From: Photobacterium marinum
GTDB lineage: Bacteria > Pseudomonadota > Gammaproteobacteria > Enterobacterales > Vibrionaceae
Direction of reading: 5' to 3'
DNA: 46,744 nt
NCBI RefSeq assembly: GCF_000331515.1
Contig: NZ_AMZO01000037.1
Coordinates: 1-46,744, forward strand
The position numbers and the translations under genes are program-made. A model generated the notes under the pieces. The model was not told the origin of the DNA. It did no database searches and saw only the letters and a program-made list of their open reading frames with translations. Positions 8,374-16,095 of the stretch are shown piece after piece; within the stretch, counting starts at the first letter, position 1; every line of letters begins with the position of its first letter.

Positions 8374-9049
8374 ATCTATAACTAACTGGTGGCTAACCAA
8401 CGAACGCCTGATTGAGTTGTTGATCAGCGCTCTGGGTGAAACCCTGGTAATGGTGTTTGTCTCCGGCCTGATCGGTTTTGCAATTGGTATCCCGGCCGGT
8501 GTCGCCCTGCACCTGACCAAGAAAAACGGCTTACTGGAAAACAAGGCACTCAACCAGATACTGGGAACCATTACCAATATCGGCCGTTCGATCCCGTTCA
8601 TTATTCTGCTGGTCGCCATTATTCCGTTTACCCGGTTTGTTGTCGGCAGCTCAATCGGTACCGCGGCTGCTATCGTTCCGCTGACAGTCGGCGCCATTCC
8701 GTTTATTGCCCGTCTGGTCGAAGGGGCTCTGCTGGAAGTACCGGGCGGACTGGTTGAAGCCGCACAGGCAATGGGCGCAACCCCGCGCCAGATCATCAGC
8801 AAGGTACTGCTGCCTGAAGCCCTGCCGGGCATCATCAACGCAGTCACCATCACCCTGGTTACCCTGGTGAGCTACTCAGCCATGGCCGGAACTGTCGGCG
8901 GCGGTGGCTTAGGTGATGTCGGTATCCGTTACGGCTACCAGCGTTTCGACGGAACCGTCATGCTTATTACCGTCATCATGCTGGTTGTACTGGTTCAGCT
9001 AATCCAGTCACTCGGCGACCACCTTGTCAAACGAGTCGACCACAGATAA
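8363..9049 (+). CDS. metI: Methionine ABC transporter permease
   Basis: This 228-residue inner-membrane protein has about five hydrophobic segments. The EAA loop region reads GGLVEAAQAMGATPRQI, the contact point for MetN. E. coli MetI is 217 residues, so the length is normal. It forms the dimeric translocation pore and is coupled to metN by an 11-bp overlap. Confidence 0.96.
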   Translation: MLLESITNWWLTNERLIELLISALGETLVMVFVSGLIGFAIGIPAGVALHLTKKNGLLENKALNQILGTITNIGRSIPFIILLVAIIPFTRFVVGSSIGTAAAIVPLTVGAIPFIARLVEGALLEVPGGLVEAAQAMGATPRQIISKVLLPEALPGIINAVTITLVTLVSYSAMAGTVGGGGLGDVGIRYGYQRFDGTVMLITVIMLVVLVQLIQSLGDHLVKRVDHR

Positions 9050-9139
9050 TCCCGTGTTTTAATTGGCACAAATAACAACCATCAATAACACTTAACATTT
9101 TAGATTTACGGAAAATCCCCAGTTCTAAGGAGAAGTATC

Positions 9140-9955
9140 ATGGCATTTAATCTTAAGAATCTTTTTGCGGTCGCAGGACTGGCATCAGCACTCATTCTGG
9201 CCGGTTGTGGCGAGAAAGAAGCGGTGGTTGATAACAGCAAAATTAAAATTGGGGTAATGGCGGGCGCGGAAGCCCAGGTTGCAGAAGTGGCAGCCAAGGA
9301 AGCTAAAGACAAATACGGCCTGGATGTCGAACTTATCACCTTCACCGACTACGTCTCACCAAATGCGGCGCTGGAAGAAGGTTCAATCGATATCAACGCA
9401 TTCCAGCACAAACCGTACCTGGATCAGCAAGTAACTGACCGCGGCTATAAGTTTGCGATTGCCGGTAATACCTTTGTTTATCCGATTGCCGCCTACTCCA
9501 GCAAAATCAAAGCAATTGACGAGCTGAAAGAAGGTGATCAGATTGCACTTCCTAACGATCCGACTAACCTTGGCCGCTCTCTGCTGCTACTTCAACAGCA
9601 AGGCTTATTGAAACTGAAAGACGGTGCAGGCCTGACTGCAACAGTTCTGGATATCGTCGAAAATCCGAAGAACCTGAAAATCGTTGAACTGGAAGCAGCA
9701 CAGCTGCCTCGCTCTCTTGACGATGTTCAGCTTGCGATCATCAACACCACCTATGCCAGCAGCATCAACCTGACACCTGATCGTGACGGTGTATTCGTTG
9801 AAGACAAAGAGTCTCCTTACGTGAACCTGATTGTTGCCCGCCAGGACAACGTTGAAGCTGAAAACGTTAAAACCTTTGTTAAGGCTTACCAGTCTGAAAC
9901 TGTCTATGAAGCAGCGAAAGATATCTTCCAAGGTGGCGTCGTTAAAGGCTGGTAA
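9140..9955 (+). CDS. metQ: Methionine-binding lipoprotein
   Basis: This 271-residue lipoprotein of the NlpA/MetQ family has a signal peptide ending in the lipobox LAGC, with lipidated Cys23. After a short linker the mature domain starts at about KIKIGVMAGAE. It binds methionine outside the inner membrane and delivers it to MetNI. Start ATG at 9140 has AAGGAG eight bases upstream. The gene lies 90 bp after metI and is followed by a strong terminator. Confidence 0.96.
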   Translation: MAFNLKNLFAVAGLASALILAGCGEKEAVVDNSKIKIGVMAGAEAQVAEVAAKEAKDKYGLDVELITFTDYVSPNAALEEGSIDINAFQHKPYLDQQVTDRGYKFAIAGNTFVYPIAAYSSKIKAIDELKEGDQIALPNDPTNLGRSLLLLQQQGLLKLKDGAGLTATVLDIVENPKNLKIVELEAAQLPRSLDDVQLAIINTTYASSINLTPDRDGVFVEDKESPYVNLIVARQDNVEAENVKTFVKAYQSETVYEAAKDIFQGGVVKGW

Positions 9956-9991
9956 TCACTACTTGCCTGATAGCTAAAACAATCAACTTAT

Positions 9992-10028
9992 AACAATAAG
10001 CCCCTCAGTTGAGGGGCTTATTGTTTTT
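9992..10028 (+). terminator. Terminator of metNIQ
   Basis: A 16-bp perfect inverted repeat (9992-10007 and 10010-10025) centred on CCCCTCA/TGAGGGG is followed by T-rich sequence on the plus strand. It also lies downstream of rpmJ on the other strand and may act for both. Confidence 0.9.
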
Positions 10029-10047
10029 ATCTGTCTTTCTTCTGCCG

Positions 10048-10191
10048 TTATTTTTTCTTTTTCACCCGGCCCTGCACGGCTTTAAAGCGAGGGTTCGACT
10101 TACAGATAACGTACAGGCGACCACGACGCTTAACAACCTGGCAATCACGATGACGGCTTTTAGCACTTTTCAGCGAGCTCAGAACTTGCAT
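10048..10191 (-). CDS. rpmJ: 50S ribosomal protein L36, type B (zinc-independent paralogue)
   Basis: A 47-codon gene starting MQVLSSLKSAK, with the family core RLYVICKSNPRFKAVQG. It corresponds to E. coli YkgO (46 residues). The full four-ligand zinc ribbon of the standard L36 is absent; only Cys17 and Cys30 are present. The start codon lies one base after the rpmE2 stop, so translation is probably coupled. It is expected to replace the zinc-containing L36 when zinc is scarce. Confidence 0.93.
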   Translation of the reverse strand: MQVLSSLKSAKSRHRDCQVVKRRGRLYVICKSNPRFKAVQGRVKKKK

Positions 10192-10192
10192 C

Positions 10193-10456
10193 TTAGTTTC
10201 CTTTCTTTTTACCAAACTGACCAAAACGGCGGGTGAAGTTAGCCATTCGGCCTTCTGTGCTGATCACTCGTTGCTTGCCGGTGTAGAACGGATGTGATTC
10301 CGACGACACATCCAGGGTAAAATACGGGTATTCCTTACCATCTTCCCAGGTGATGGTCTTGTCGGTTTTCAGGGTTGAACCAATAAGAAAGTATTTATCA
10401 ACACTGGTGTCGTGGAACACAACGGTTCGATACTCGGGGTGAATACCTGGTTTCAT
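10193..10456 (-). CDS. rpmE2: 50S ribosomal protein L31, type B (zinc-independent paralogue)
   Basis: This 87-residue protein begins MKPGIHPEYRTVVFHD and includes SSESHPFYTGKQR, typical of L31 type B (E. coli YkgM). It contains no cysteine, so it cannot hold the zinc of standard L31. Under zinc limitation type B L31 displaces the zinc form and frees stored zinc. A Zur-like site lies upstream at 10511-10533, matching the known Zur control of this gene in other gammaproteobacteria. Confidence 0.95.
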   Translation of the reverse strand: MKPGIHPEYRTVVFHDTSVDKYFLIGSTLKTDKTITWEDGKEYPYFTLDVSSESHPFYTGKQRVISTEGRMANFTRRFGQFGKKKGN

Positions 10457-10510
10457 TTTCTGATCCTCAAATAACTTTGCTTATTCTCAAAGAATAAGGC
10501 TTTCGCTCGA

Positions 10511-10533
10511 GATATGTTATAACATATCATTTG
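10511..10533 (-). promoter_or_regulatory. Zur-type operator of rpmE2-rpmJ
   Basis: The 23-bp site matches the gammaproteobacterial Zur box (half-site GAAATGTTATA, one central base, inverted half-site) at 18 of 22 informative positions by eye. It includes an 18-bp perfect palindrome at 10511-10528, GATATGTTATAACATATC. It overlaps a likely rpmE2 -10 (TATGTT, 10521-10526) that lies 18 bp from a TTGATG -35 (10545-10550), as expected for repression in zinc-replete cells. Confidence 0.75.
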
Positions 10534-10558
10534 ATAATAATTCTCATCAAGCTTTAAT
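10531..10558 (+). promoter_or_regulatory. Probable promoter of trmO
   Basis: TTGATA (10531-10536) and TTTAAT (10553-10558) are separated by 16 bp; each hexamer matches consensus at five of six positions. The promoter faces and overlaps the rpmE2 promoter on the other strand and contains the Fur-type site. Confidence 0.5.
10532..10546. promoter_or_regulatory. Fur-type operator candidate between rpmE2 and trmO
   Basis: The sequence TGATAATAATTCTCA matches the 7-1-7 Fur motif (TGATAAT-N-ATTATCA) at 13 of 14 positions. It abuts the Zur-type site and lies within the -35/spacer of the probable trmO promoter. Zur and Fur sites can resemble each other, so assignment to Fur is inference. Confidence 0.5.
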
Positions 10559-10608
10559 TTGATTTTTTATGCTATTTTCTGCGTCAAATGAATCAGGACG
10601 CTATCCAG

Positions 10609-11310
10609 ATGAGCTATCAAATTGAACCGGTTGGGATTATCCGCTCCCCTTATAAAGAGAAGTTTGCAGTACCACGCCAGCCGGGGTTAGTACCCAGTGC
10701 CCGCTCGGAAATCGTGCTTCAGGGTGAAGCCAATGCCCTTGAAGCGGTACGTGGGCTAGAGCAATTCAGCCACCTATGGCTACTGTTCCTGTTTGATCAA
10801 AACCTTGAAGCGGGCTGGCGTCCGACCGTTCGCCCACCGCGTCTGGGCGGTAACGAACGAATCGGTGTGTTTGCCAGCCGGGCAACGTTCCGCCCTAACG
10901 GTATCGGTATGTCAGCGGTCGAACTCAAAGGTGTTCGCCAGGAAGGCAGTGATGTCATCATCGAACTGGGTGGCGTTGATCTAGTGGACGGAACACCGAT
11001 TGTCGATATCAAACCTTACATTCCCTACTCGGACAGCCTGCCACACGCCCACGGCGGTTTTGCCACCGAAGAGCCAGACACTCTTGACGTCATTTTCCTG
11101 AAGGAAGCCGCAAGACAACTGACCGGACGCCGGGGAGAGCACCAGAAAGCTGTGATTTCTGAAGTGTTAGCGCAAGATCCCCGCCCGGCCTATAAAAAAG
11201 GCAAACCGGACGACAAGGAGTACGCGGTTCACTTGTTTAATTACAATGTCAGATTTACAGTAAATAACGAGCAGGTGACCGTTACCGCCCTTGAAGTCAC
11301 CGAAGAATAA
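10609..11310 (+). CDS. trmO: tRNA (N6-threonylcarbamoyladenosine(37)-N6)-methyltransferase TrmO
   Basis: This SAM-dependent methyltransferase (YaeB/TsaA family) adds a methyl group to t6A37 of threonine tRNAs. The N-terminus reads YQIEPVGIIRSPYKEKFAVP and the core includes VRPPRLGG and FRPNGIGMS, all characteristic. I place the start at 10609 (233 residues, E. coli 235) because AGGA lies ten bases upstream and the protein aligns there. An in-frame ATG at 10588 has no ribosome-binding site. The gene lies upstream of proS as in E. coli. Confidence 0.94.
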   Translation: MSYQIEPVGIIRSPYKEKFAVPRQPGLVPSARSEIVLQGEANALEAVRGLEQFSHLWLLFLFDQNLEAGWRPTVRPPRLGGNERIGVFASRATFRPNGIGMSAVELKGVRQEGSDVIIELGGVDLVDGTPIVDIKPYIPYSDSLPHAHGGFATEEPDTLDVIFLKEAARQLTGRRGEHQKAVISEVLAQDPRPAYKKGKPDDKEYAVHLFNYNVRFTVNNEQVTVTALEVTEE

Positions 11311-11439
11311 CAATCTCCGGCTTGTTCTCTTTGGCGAATAGTCATTTGGCTGGTAGTATATGCGGTTATCGCTTCTCAAGCGGTGCGGGAAAATCCCGCC
11401 TACCAACAACTACTTCTTATCAACCAACGGATACCATCA

Positions 11440-13158
11440 ATGCGTACCAGTAAATATCTTCTTTCAACGCTGAAGGAGACTCCAAACGACGCAGAAATCA
11501 TCAGCCACCAGCTGATGCTACGTGCAGGTATGATCCGTAAGCTGGCTTCAGGTCTTTATACCTGGCTACCTACAGGTCTGCGTGTTCTGCGTAAGGTCGA
11601 AAACATTGTTCGTGAAGAAATGAACAAAGCAGGTGCAGTAGAAACGCTAATGCCCGTAGTTCAGCCCTCTGAGCTTTGGGTTGAAACCGGTCGCTGGGAC
11701 AAATTCGGTCCCGAGCTGCTACGTATCGCTGATCGCCACGACCGACCGTTCGTTCTGGGTCCTACGCACGAAGAAGTGATCACAGACATGGTTCGCAACG
11801 AAGTGAAGTCGTACAAACAACTTCCACTGAACCTGTATCAGATCCAGACTAAGTTCCGTGACGAAGTTCGCCCACGTTTCGGTGTGATGCGTTCACGCGA
11901 ATTTATCATGAAAGATGCGTACTCTTTCCACCTGGACAAAGAGAGCCTGGTTGAAACGTACGAAACTATGCATCAGGCATACTGCAACATCTTCAACCGT
12001 ATGGGTCTGGATTTCCGTCCTGTACTAGCTGATACCGGTTCTATCGGTGGTTCTGGTTCTCACGAGTTCCACGTGCTGGCAGAAAGCGGTGAAGACCTGA
12101 TTGCCTTCTCGACTGAGTCTGACTACGCAGCCAACATCGAGAAAGCTGAAGCGCTTGCACCTGCAACTGAGCGTGCTGAACCAACGATGGAAATGACGCT
12201 GGTTGATACGCCAAACGCGAAGACTATCGCCGAGCTGGTTGAACAGCACGGTATCGCGATTGAGAAAACAGTTAAGACTCTGTTTGTTAAAGCGTCTGAC
12301 GAAGTTGAAGCTGATCTGATTGCACTGATCATCCGTGGTGACCACGAGCTGAACGAAATCAAGGCAGAGAACCTGTCTTGCGTTGCTTCTCCGCTGGAAT
12401 TCGCAACTGAAGATGAAATTCGCGCACTAGTTAACGCGGGTCCTGGCTCTCTGGGTCCTGTTAACCTGCCTGTACCATTTATCGTTGACCGCGCTGTTGC
12501 TGTAATGAGCGACTTCGGTGCCGGTGCAAACATCGATGACAAACACTACTTCGGTATCAACTGGAGCCGCGACGTTGAGTTGGGTCAGGTTGAAGATCTG
12601 CGTAACGTAGTTGAAGGTGACCCAAGCCCATGCGGTAAAGGTACCCTGATGCTGAAACGCGGTATCGAAGTTGGCCACATCTTCCAGCTGGGTAACAACT
12701 ACTCAGAGTCAATGAACGCTTCTGTTCTTGGCCCAGACGGCAAGAACGTTATCATGGAAATGGGCTGTTACGGCATTGGCTGTACCCGTGTAGTTGCTGC
12801 TGCAATCGAGCAGAACAACGACGAAAACGGCATCATCTGGCCAGATGCGATTGCACCGTTCCAGGTATCTATCGTACCGATGAACATGGCGAAGTCTGAA
12901 GAAGTTAAAGAAGCAGCTGAGAAGCTGTACGCTGATCTGACTGCAGCTGGCATCGACGTACTGTTCGACGACCGTAAAGAGCGTCCGGGCGTAATGTTTG
13001 CGGATCACGAACTGATCGGTATCCCGCACACTATCGTTATCGGTAACCGCAGCCTTGAAAATGGCGAGATGGAATACAAAGACCGTCGTGCCGGCACTAA
13101 AGAAGGCGTAGCTGTTACAGATATCGTTGAATTCATTAAGCAGAAGCTGGCTAAATAA
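11440..13158 (+). CDS. proS: Prolyl-tRNA synthetase
   Basis: A class II aminoacyl-tRNA synthetase of 572 residues, the same length as E. coli ProS, when started at the ATG at 11440 (MRTSKYLLSTLKE). Motif 2 is seen in TKFRDEVRPRFGVMRSREF and motif 3 in GCYGIGCTRVV. Between them, at about residues 220-400, is the insertion (INS) domain that edits mischarged Ala-tRNA(Pro). A C-terminal anticodon-binding domain completes the protein. A terminator follows directly. Confidence 0.97.
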   Translation: MRTSKYLLSTLKETPNDAEIISHQLMLRAGMIRKLASGLYTWLPTGLRVLRKVENIVREEMNKAGAVETLMPVVQPSELWVETGRWDKFGPELLRIADRHDRPFVLGPTHEEVITDMVRNEVKSYKQLPLNLYQIQTKFRDEVRPRFGVMRSREFIMKDAYSFHLDKESLVETYETMHQAYCNIFNRMGLDFRPVLADTGSIGGSGSHEFHVLAESGEDLIAFSTESDYAANIEKAEALAPATERAEPTMEMTLVDTPNAKTIAELVEQHGIAIEKTVKTLFVKASDEVEADLIALIIRGDHELNEIKAENLSCVASPLEFATEDEIRALVNAGPGSLGPVNLPVPFIVDRAVAVMSDFGAGANIDDKHYFGINWSRDVELGQVEDLRNVVEGDPSPCGKGTLMLKRGIEVGHIFQLGNNYSESMNASVLGPDGKNVIMEMGCYGIGCTRVVAAAIEQNNDENGIIWPDAIAPFQVSIVPMNMAKSEEVKEAAEKLYADLTAAGIDVLFDDRKERPGVMFADHELIGIPHTIVIGNRSLENGEMEYKDRRAGTKEGVAVTDIVEFIKQKLAK

Positions 13159-13176
13159 GTCTGAGCAGATGCTGAC

Positions 13177-13206
13177 AAAAGCCTCCCTCACGGAGGCTTT
13201 TTTATT
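13177..13206 (+). terminator. Terminator of proS
   Basis: Arms AAAAGCCTCC (13177-13186) and GGAGGCTTTT (13192-13201) close a five-base loop and are followed by more T's. The rest of the gap up to 13375 shows no gene; GTTTGGTATTA near 13320 resembles the end of the MITE-like element but has no partner. Confidence 0.9.
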
Positions 13207-13375
13207 TTCCCGGAACCAAAAAACTTCTCAACCATTCAACCCCAGCTGCAGCGCAGCCCCTTCCAACTGCTCCGATGATTACAAGCACCGCCTGTCCTGT
13301 GACCTGAGTTCTCGATTCGGTTTGGTATTACCTTGTATAGTTAGAAGAAAGAATAACAGGCAGAGAAACAGTTGA

Positions 13376-14500
13376 ATGGCAAAGGATAAGCCGAAAATCA
13401 GCTTATTATTATCGGGAGGCGGTGCTCGGGCGGCCTACCAGGTCGGAGTGCTGAAAGCGATTTCCGAGTGGTATCCACGCGTCCACCACAGTCCGTTTAC
13501 GATTTACTGCGGCACCTCGGCCGGTGCAATTAACGTGACAGCCATTGCCAGCTACGCTTCCTGTTTTCGTCTTGGCGTCAAAAAGTTAGAGTGGATCTGG
13601 GCTCGCCTACACAGCCGTCGGATATTCAGAGCCAGTACTCTAGGTATGACCGGGCACCTGATGAATCAGTGGTTCGCCCGCCTTCAGGCTGAACACCATG
13701 ACAGGCCACCTTTCGGACTGCTGGATAACCGCCCGCTGCGCCAGTTACTCAATCAGGTCAACAACTACGAGCGACTGGAAAAACAGATCTTGGCTGGTAA
13801 CCTTCACGGTATTTCCGTTACGGTTTCCAGCTATAAAAGTGGCCAGTCCGTCAGCTTCTTCCAAGGCCAGCAAGCACTAACCGACTGGGACCGGGCAAAA
13901 TCCAAAGGCCGCCGCTCCCTGATCACCACCGAACACCTGCTGGCATCAGCCGCTATCCCGTTAGTATTCCCGGCCACCCGGATAGGACAGTCGTACTACG
14001 GCGACGGTTCAATCCACCAGCTGGCACCACTGCGCCCATCACTGAAAATGGGGGCCGATAAAATTTTAATCATCGATCTTATCAACCAGAAACTCGATGA
14101 AAAGGACTATACCAAAGCCCCTGGTCTTGCTACCTTAGGTGGTCACCTGATGGATACCATTTTCAGTGATACCCTGACCGCCGATCTCGAACACCTGTCG
14201 CGCACCAATGCCCTTCTTCATGCCCTGCCAACCAAACAACAAAAAAAACTGGGGATGAAAATCGTTGAGCATGTTCACCTATCCCCCAGCCAATCCTTCG
14301 AACCACTGGCACGCAAATACTATTGCCATATGCCACCTATGACTCGGACACTCATGCGGCTAATCGGCATCAGCCCGAGAGATGATGCTGCTATAACCAG
14401 CTATATCCTGTTTGAGCCAGCATATATTCATGCTCTAATTGAGTTGGGTTATCAAGATGCGCTGGAAAAAGAAGCGATCCTTCGCAACTTTCTAAAATAA
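13376..14500 (+). CDS. Patatin-like phospholipase
   Basis: This 374-residue protein carries the full patatin-type active site. The oxyanion motif GGGARAA lies at 14-20, the nucleophile Ser48 in GTSAG and the catalytic Asp210 in DGS. It is presumably a serine lipid acyl hydrolase of the RssA/YlbK-like group; the substrate and cell location are unknown. There is no obvious signal peptide, so it may act in the cytoplasm or at the inner membrane. The C-terminal third (from about 240) shows no recognised domain. It stands alone between the proS terminator and the GGDEF gene. Confidence 0.88.
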   Translation: MAKDKPKISLLLSGGGARAAYQVGVLKAISEWYPRVHHSPFTIYCGTSAGAINVTAIASYASCFRLGVKKLEWIWARLHSRRIFRASTLGMTGHLMNQWFARLQAEHHDRPPFGLLDNRPLRQLLNQVNNYERLEKQILAGNLHGISVTVSSYKSGQSVSFFQGQQALTDWDRAKSKGRRSLITTEHLLASAAIPLVFPATRIGQSYYGDGSIHQLAPLRPSLKMGADKILIIDLINQKLDEKDYTKAPGLATLGGHLMDTIFSDTLTADLEHLSRTNALLHALPTKQQKKLGMKIVEHVHLSPSQSFEPLARKYYCHMPPMTRTLMRLIGISPRDDAAITSYILFEPAYIHALIELGYQDALEKEAILRNFLK

Positions 14501-14593
14501 AATCAGTAAATTATTTACAAAAAAATGCACTAAGTGTTGAAATGGCTAAATAATTGCCTATAGTTAATGCCCTTGTAATTTTTTGTCATCGAT

Positions 14594-15448
14594 ATGGATC
14601 AATCTCTCTGGAATAATATTTTCGCAGAAAATAACAAACCAAGGGCTAAACCTCTTGGGGCTGATCAGCGCTTGTTATTCCTGCAAAAGTTCCAGGGAAA
14701 ACTCGACCTCGGATTATTATTTGAAATCTTCGCCCGTGAAGTGGAGAAACAAATCGATATCATCCGCCTGGTTTGGGATCTGGAAGAAACCTCTACTCTG
14801 ATTCGTCGCGGCAAGGCCACTGATTATCGTCAGGCCTTTATTCTTCGCCTGGGTGAAAACGACCTTGGCAAACTCCAGTACTCGACGCCTTATCCGCTGG
14901 ATAAAGACGAAATCAACCTGCTCCATACCTATCACCGCCTGTTTGCTGGCCCTTTGATGAATGCCATCGAGTACCGTCGGGTGAAAAACATGGCCCTGCG
15001 CGATTACCTGTCGGGTCTTGGCAACCGCAATAGTTTCGAACAAGATTTGCAGCAGGCAGTTGCCCTCAGTGAACGTCGTAATGTCGGCTTGGCTCTGCTG
15101 ATGTTCGACCTAGATAATTTCAAGCAGGTAAATGACCGCTTCGGTCACCTCGACGGTGACAAGGTGATCCGCCGTTTTTCGTCCATCCTCAAGCAATCAG
15201 TCCGTACATCAGACCGTTGTTACCGCATCGGTGGCGACGAATTTGCGATTCTGCTTCAGCCGGCCACTGATGAGTCAGCCATTCATGTTGCAAAGCGTGT
15301 TCAACTGCTGATGAGCGAAGATCAGACTCTGCGAACTCTGCAAATAGGCTCCTCATGTGGTGTTTCCCAATACCATAAGGGCGATACCCCGACCGTGCTT
15401 ATCGACCGTGCCGATCGCATGCTCTACCGCCACAAGCGTAAAAAATAA
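14594..15448 (+). CDS. GGDEF diguanylate cyclase
   Basis: This 284-residue protein has a C-terminal GGDEF domain (about 125-284) with an intact active-site motif GGDEF at 213-217 and the metal-binding segment MFDLDNFKQVND. An RxxD inhibitory site (RTSD, 204-207) lies five residues before GGDEF, so product inhibition by cyclic di-GMP is likely. The N-terminal 120 residues are soluble and have no domain I recognise; they may be a sensor. No membrane segments are seen. It probably makes cyclic di-GMP for motility/biofilm control. Confidence 0.9.
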   Translation: MDQSLWNNIFAENNKPRAKPLGADQRLLFLQKFQGKLDLGLLFEIFAREVEKQIDIIRLVWDLEETSTLIRRGKATDYRQAFILRLGENDLGKLQYSTPYPLDKDEINLLHTYHRLFAGPLMNAIEYRRVKNMALRDYLSGLGNRNSFEQDLQQAVALSERRNVGLALLMFDLDNFKQVNDRFGHLDGDKVIRRFSSILKQSVRTSDRCYRIGGDEFAILLQPATDESAIHVAKRVQLLMSEDQTLRTLQIGSSCGVSQYHKGDTPTVLIDRADRMLYRHKRKK

Positions 15449-15500
15449 CCATTCTTACCTAATCCCCTTGCTGAAATATATTCATCTGCCGAACCTCTGG

Positions 15501-15564
15501 TATAGTAGTTATTTTCGTTCACTCCCTATGTGCACATACACTGTGTCTATAGGGAGTTAACGAA
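15501..15564 (+). promoter_or_regulatory. yaeP promoter and 5' leader hairpin
   Basis: An extended -10 (TGGTATAGT, hexamer 15501-15506) lies just before a large inverted repeat. The 16-bp arms 15514-15529 and 15549-15564 match at 15 positions (core ACTCCCTAT/ATAGGGAGT) around a 19-base loop. The predicted RNA would start almost at the hairpin, which ends eight bases before the AGGAAG ribosome-binding site. It could protect the 5' end or regulate translation; this is inference. Confidence 0.6.
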
Positions 15565-15579
15565 TTAAAAGGAAGACCG

Positions 15580-15783
15580 ATGAAAGTCTACGAATGTTGT
15601 GAACTAATCCGCATGACTTATGCCCAGATTGGCGGTGGCGAGCAAGGTTATATTCCCAATGCTATCCACTGTGTCGTTAAAACTCTGAACGATATTGCGG
15701 CTAATGACGCACTGCCTCAGGACGTCCGTGAGAATGCCGCTTTTGCCGCAGCCAACCTGCTAATGAGTGATCACGAGGATTGA
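15580..15783 (+). CDS. yaeP: UPF0253 family protein YaeP
   Basis: A 67-residue protein, close in length to E. coli YaeP (66) and sharing CELIR, a GY(I/V)P(N/D)A segment and the ending AAFAAANLLMSD. Function is unknown. AGGAAG lies six bases before the ATG. Upstream is a striking hairpin leader; downstream the DUF4250 gene starts two bases after the stop, so the two form an operon. Confidence 0.92.
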   Translation: MKVYECCELIRMTYAQIGGGEQGYIPNAIHCVVKTLNDIAANDALPQDVRENAAFAAANLLMSDHED

Positions 15784-15785
15784 TA

Positions 15786-15974
15786 ATGGATTTGAAAAGC
15801 TTTGAAACCATGGATCCGGTAATGCTGATGAGCATTGTCAATATGAAGATCCGTGATGACTTCGGCGACCTGGACGGTCTGGTCAAGTACTTTGATATCG
15901 ATAAGGAAAAGCTGGTTGCCCGTCTGGCTGAAGCCGGTTTTGATTATCTGCCGGAAGCAAAGCAATTCCGCTAA
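15786..15974 (+). CDS. DUF4250 family small protein
   Basis: A 62-residue protein with the family core DPVMLMSIVNMKIRDDFGDLD. I chose the ATG at 15786 because GAGGA lies six bases upstream; an upstream TTG in frame is less likely. It appears to be a short, two- or three-helix acidic cytoplasmic protein. Function is unknown. It is cotranscribed with yaeP and followed by a strong terminator. Confidence 0.85.
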   Translation: MDLKSFETMDPVMLMSIVNMKIRDDFGDLDGLVKYFDIDKEKLVARLAEAGFDYLPEAKQFR

Positions 15975-16026
15975 AGTTCACTTTTATGACGCAGCTATCT
16001 TTTCCCCCTGATAGCTGCACCAAACA

Positions 16027-16055
16027 AAAAACGGAAGCTCAAGCTTCCGTTTTTT
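16027..16055. terminator. Bidirectional terminator
   Basis: Arms ACGGAAGCT (16031-16039) and AGCTTCCGT (16042-16050) are flanked by an A-run and a T-run, so the stem-loop can end transcription both from yaeP-DUF4250 and from the convergent permease gene. Confidence 0.9.
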
Positions 16056-16095
16056 ATTCTCTGATACGTGATTCAGCGTTTATTTCACCATCAAA

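Noticed and set aside
10208..10220. TACCAAACTGA near the end of rpmE2, resembling the left end of the MITE-like element
   Set aside because: It lies in the conserved coding sequence for the C-terminal FGQFGKK of L31 and is a chance match.
13318..13332. GTTTGGTATTA upstream of the patatin-like gene, resembling the right end of the MITE-like element
   Set aside because: Only about 11 bases match and no inverted partner is seen nearby; too short to call a remnant.
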